This document shows positions 63,932 through 64,000 of a stretch of 64,000 bases of DNA, piece by piece. The stretch spans positions 1-64,000 of the forward strand of contig NZ_JAGTIS010000017.1 of the NCBI RefSeq assembly GCF_018704125.1. Direction: 5' to 3'. Both the position numbers and the translations under genes were made by a program. Each line of letters begins with the position of its first letter. Within the stretch, counting starts at the first letter, position 1. The notes beneath the pieces were generated by a model. It saw nothing but the letters and a program-made list of their open reading frames with translations, had not been told where the DNA came from and did not search any database. This DNA is from Metapseudomonas boanensis (GTDB taxonomy: Bacteria; Pseudomonadota; Gammaproteobacteria; Pseudomonadales; Pseudomonadaceae).

Positions 63932-64000
63932 CAGGGCTTCCTCTTGTTGGAGTAGTGGAGCGGCTCAGCTACAGGGCAGCGAACCGTGGACCTAGTCTCG

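Noticed and set aside
1..64000. tRNA, rRNA genes or a CRISPR array
   Set aside because: No cloverleaf-type sequence, rRNA-like stretch or regularly spaced direct repeats were found when reading through the window.

Overview
The window is GC-rich gammaproteobacterial DNA, almost certainly from Pseudomonas. The evidence is three OprD-type porins, a benABCDKE-porin operon with benR, pca genes under PcaR, a class II-type PHA synthase, and REP-like palindromes. The order pcaC-D-B-F plus catJI-type CoA-transferase genes resembles, from memory, the Pseudomonas aeruginosa/knackmussii side of the genus. The species cannot be fixed from sequence alone.

Layout. 1-4347: the tail of an acyl-CoA dehydrogenase, a stand-alone PHA synthase, an exported protein of unknown role, and a frameshifted remnant of a UvrD-like helicase. 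4348-16905: a catabolic cluster with a molybdenum hydroxylase (large subunit fused to a CoxG-like domain, FAD subunit, 2Fe-2S subunit), an acyl-CoA synthetase, a crotonase-fold hydrolase, a BenE-type transporter, an OprD porin, XdhC and an AraC regulator. The content and order match hmfABCDE (2-furoate to 2-oxoglutarate). It is interrupted by a non-autonomous ISL3-type element and ends in a decayed mocA. 16906-26400: mobile debris, with a broken MobH relaxase, a truncated IS3 element, an orphan antitoxin, a dif-like XerCD site beside a possible filamentous-phage remnant, a TnpS/TnpT-like resolution module, a SulP transporter and small ICE-type genes.

26428-36254: a GFA protein, a nitrilase with divergent LysR, then a 5-oxoproline system (DUF1445 protein and LysR, divergent from an MFS transporter, OprD porin and PxpABC). 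36405-41175: an MCE-type lipid ABC transporter and a RES/Xre toxin-antitoxin pair. 41397-43157: a flavoprotein dehydrogenase behind a perfect 15-bp palindrome.

43209-63931: the beta-ketoadipate block, all on the minus strand. The catI-catJ-pcaF-pcaB-pcaD-pcaC run lies behind a PcaR-like operator. benABCDKE plus a porin lies behind two BenR half-sites. benR, pcaR (with its own operator), a nitroreductase, an AEC permease, a ZapE/AFG1 ATPase and pcaGH follow. BenABCD makes catechol from benzoate and PcaHG cleaves protocatechuate. PcaB, PcaC, PcaD, CatIJ and PcaF carry the carboxymuconate/ketoadipate route to succinyl-CoA and acetyl-CoA. catBCA and pcaK are not in the window.
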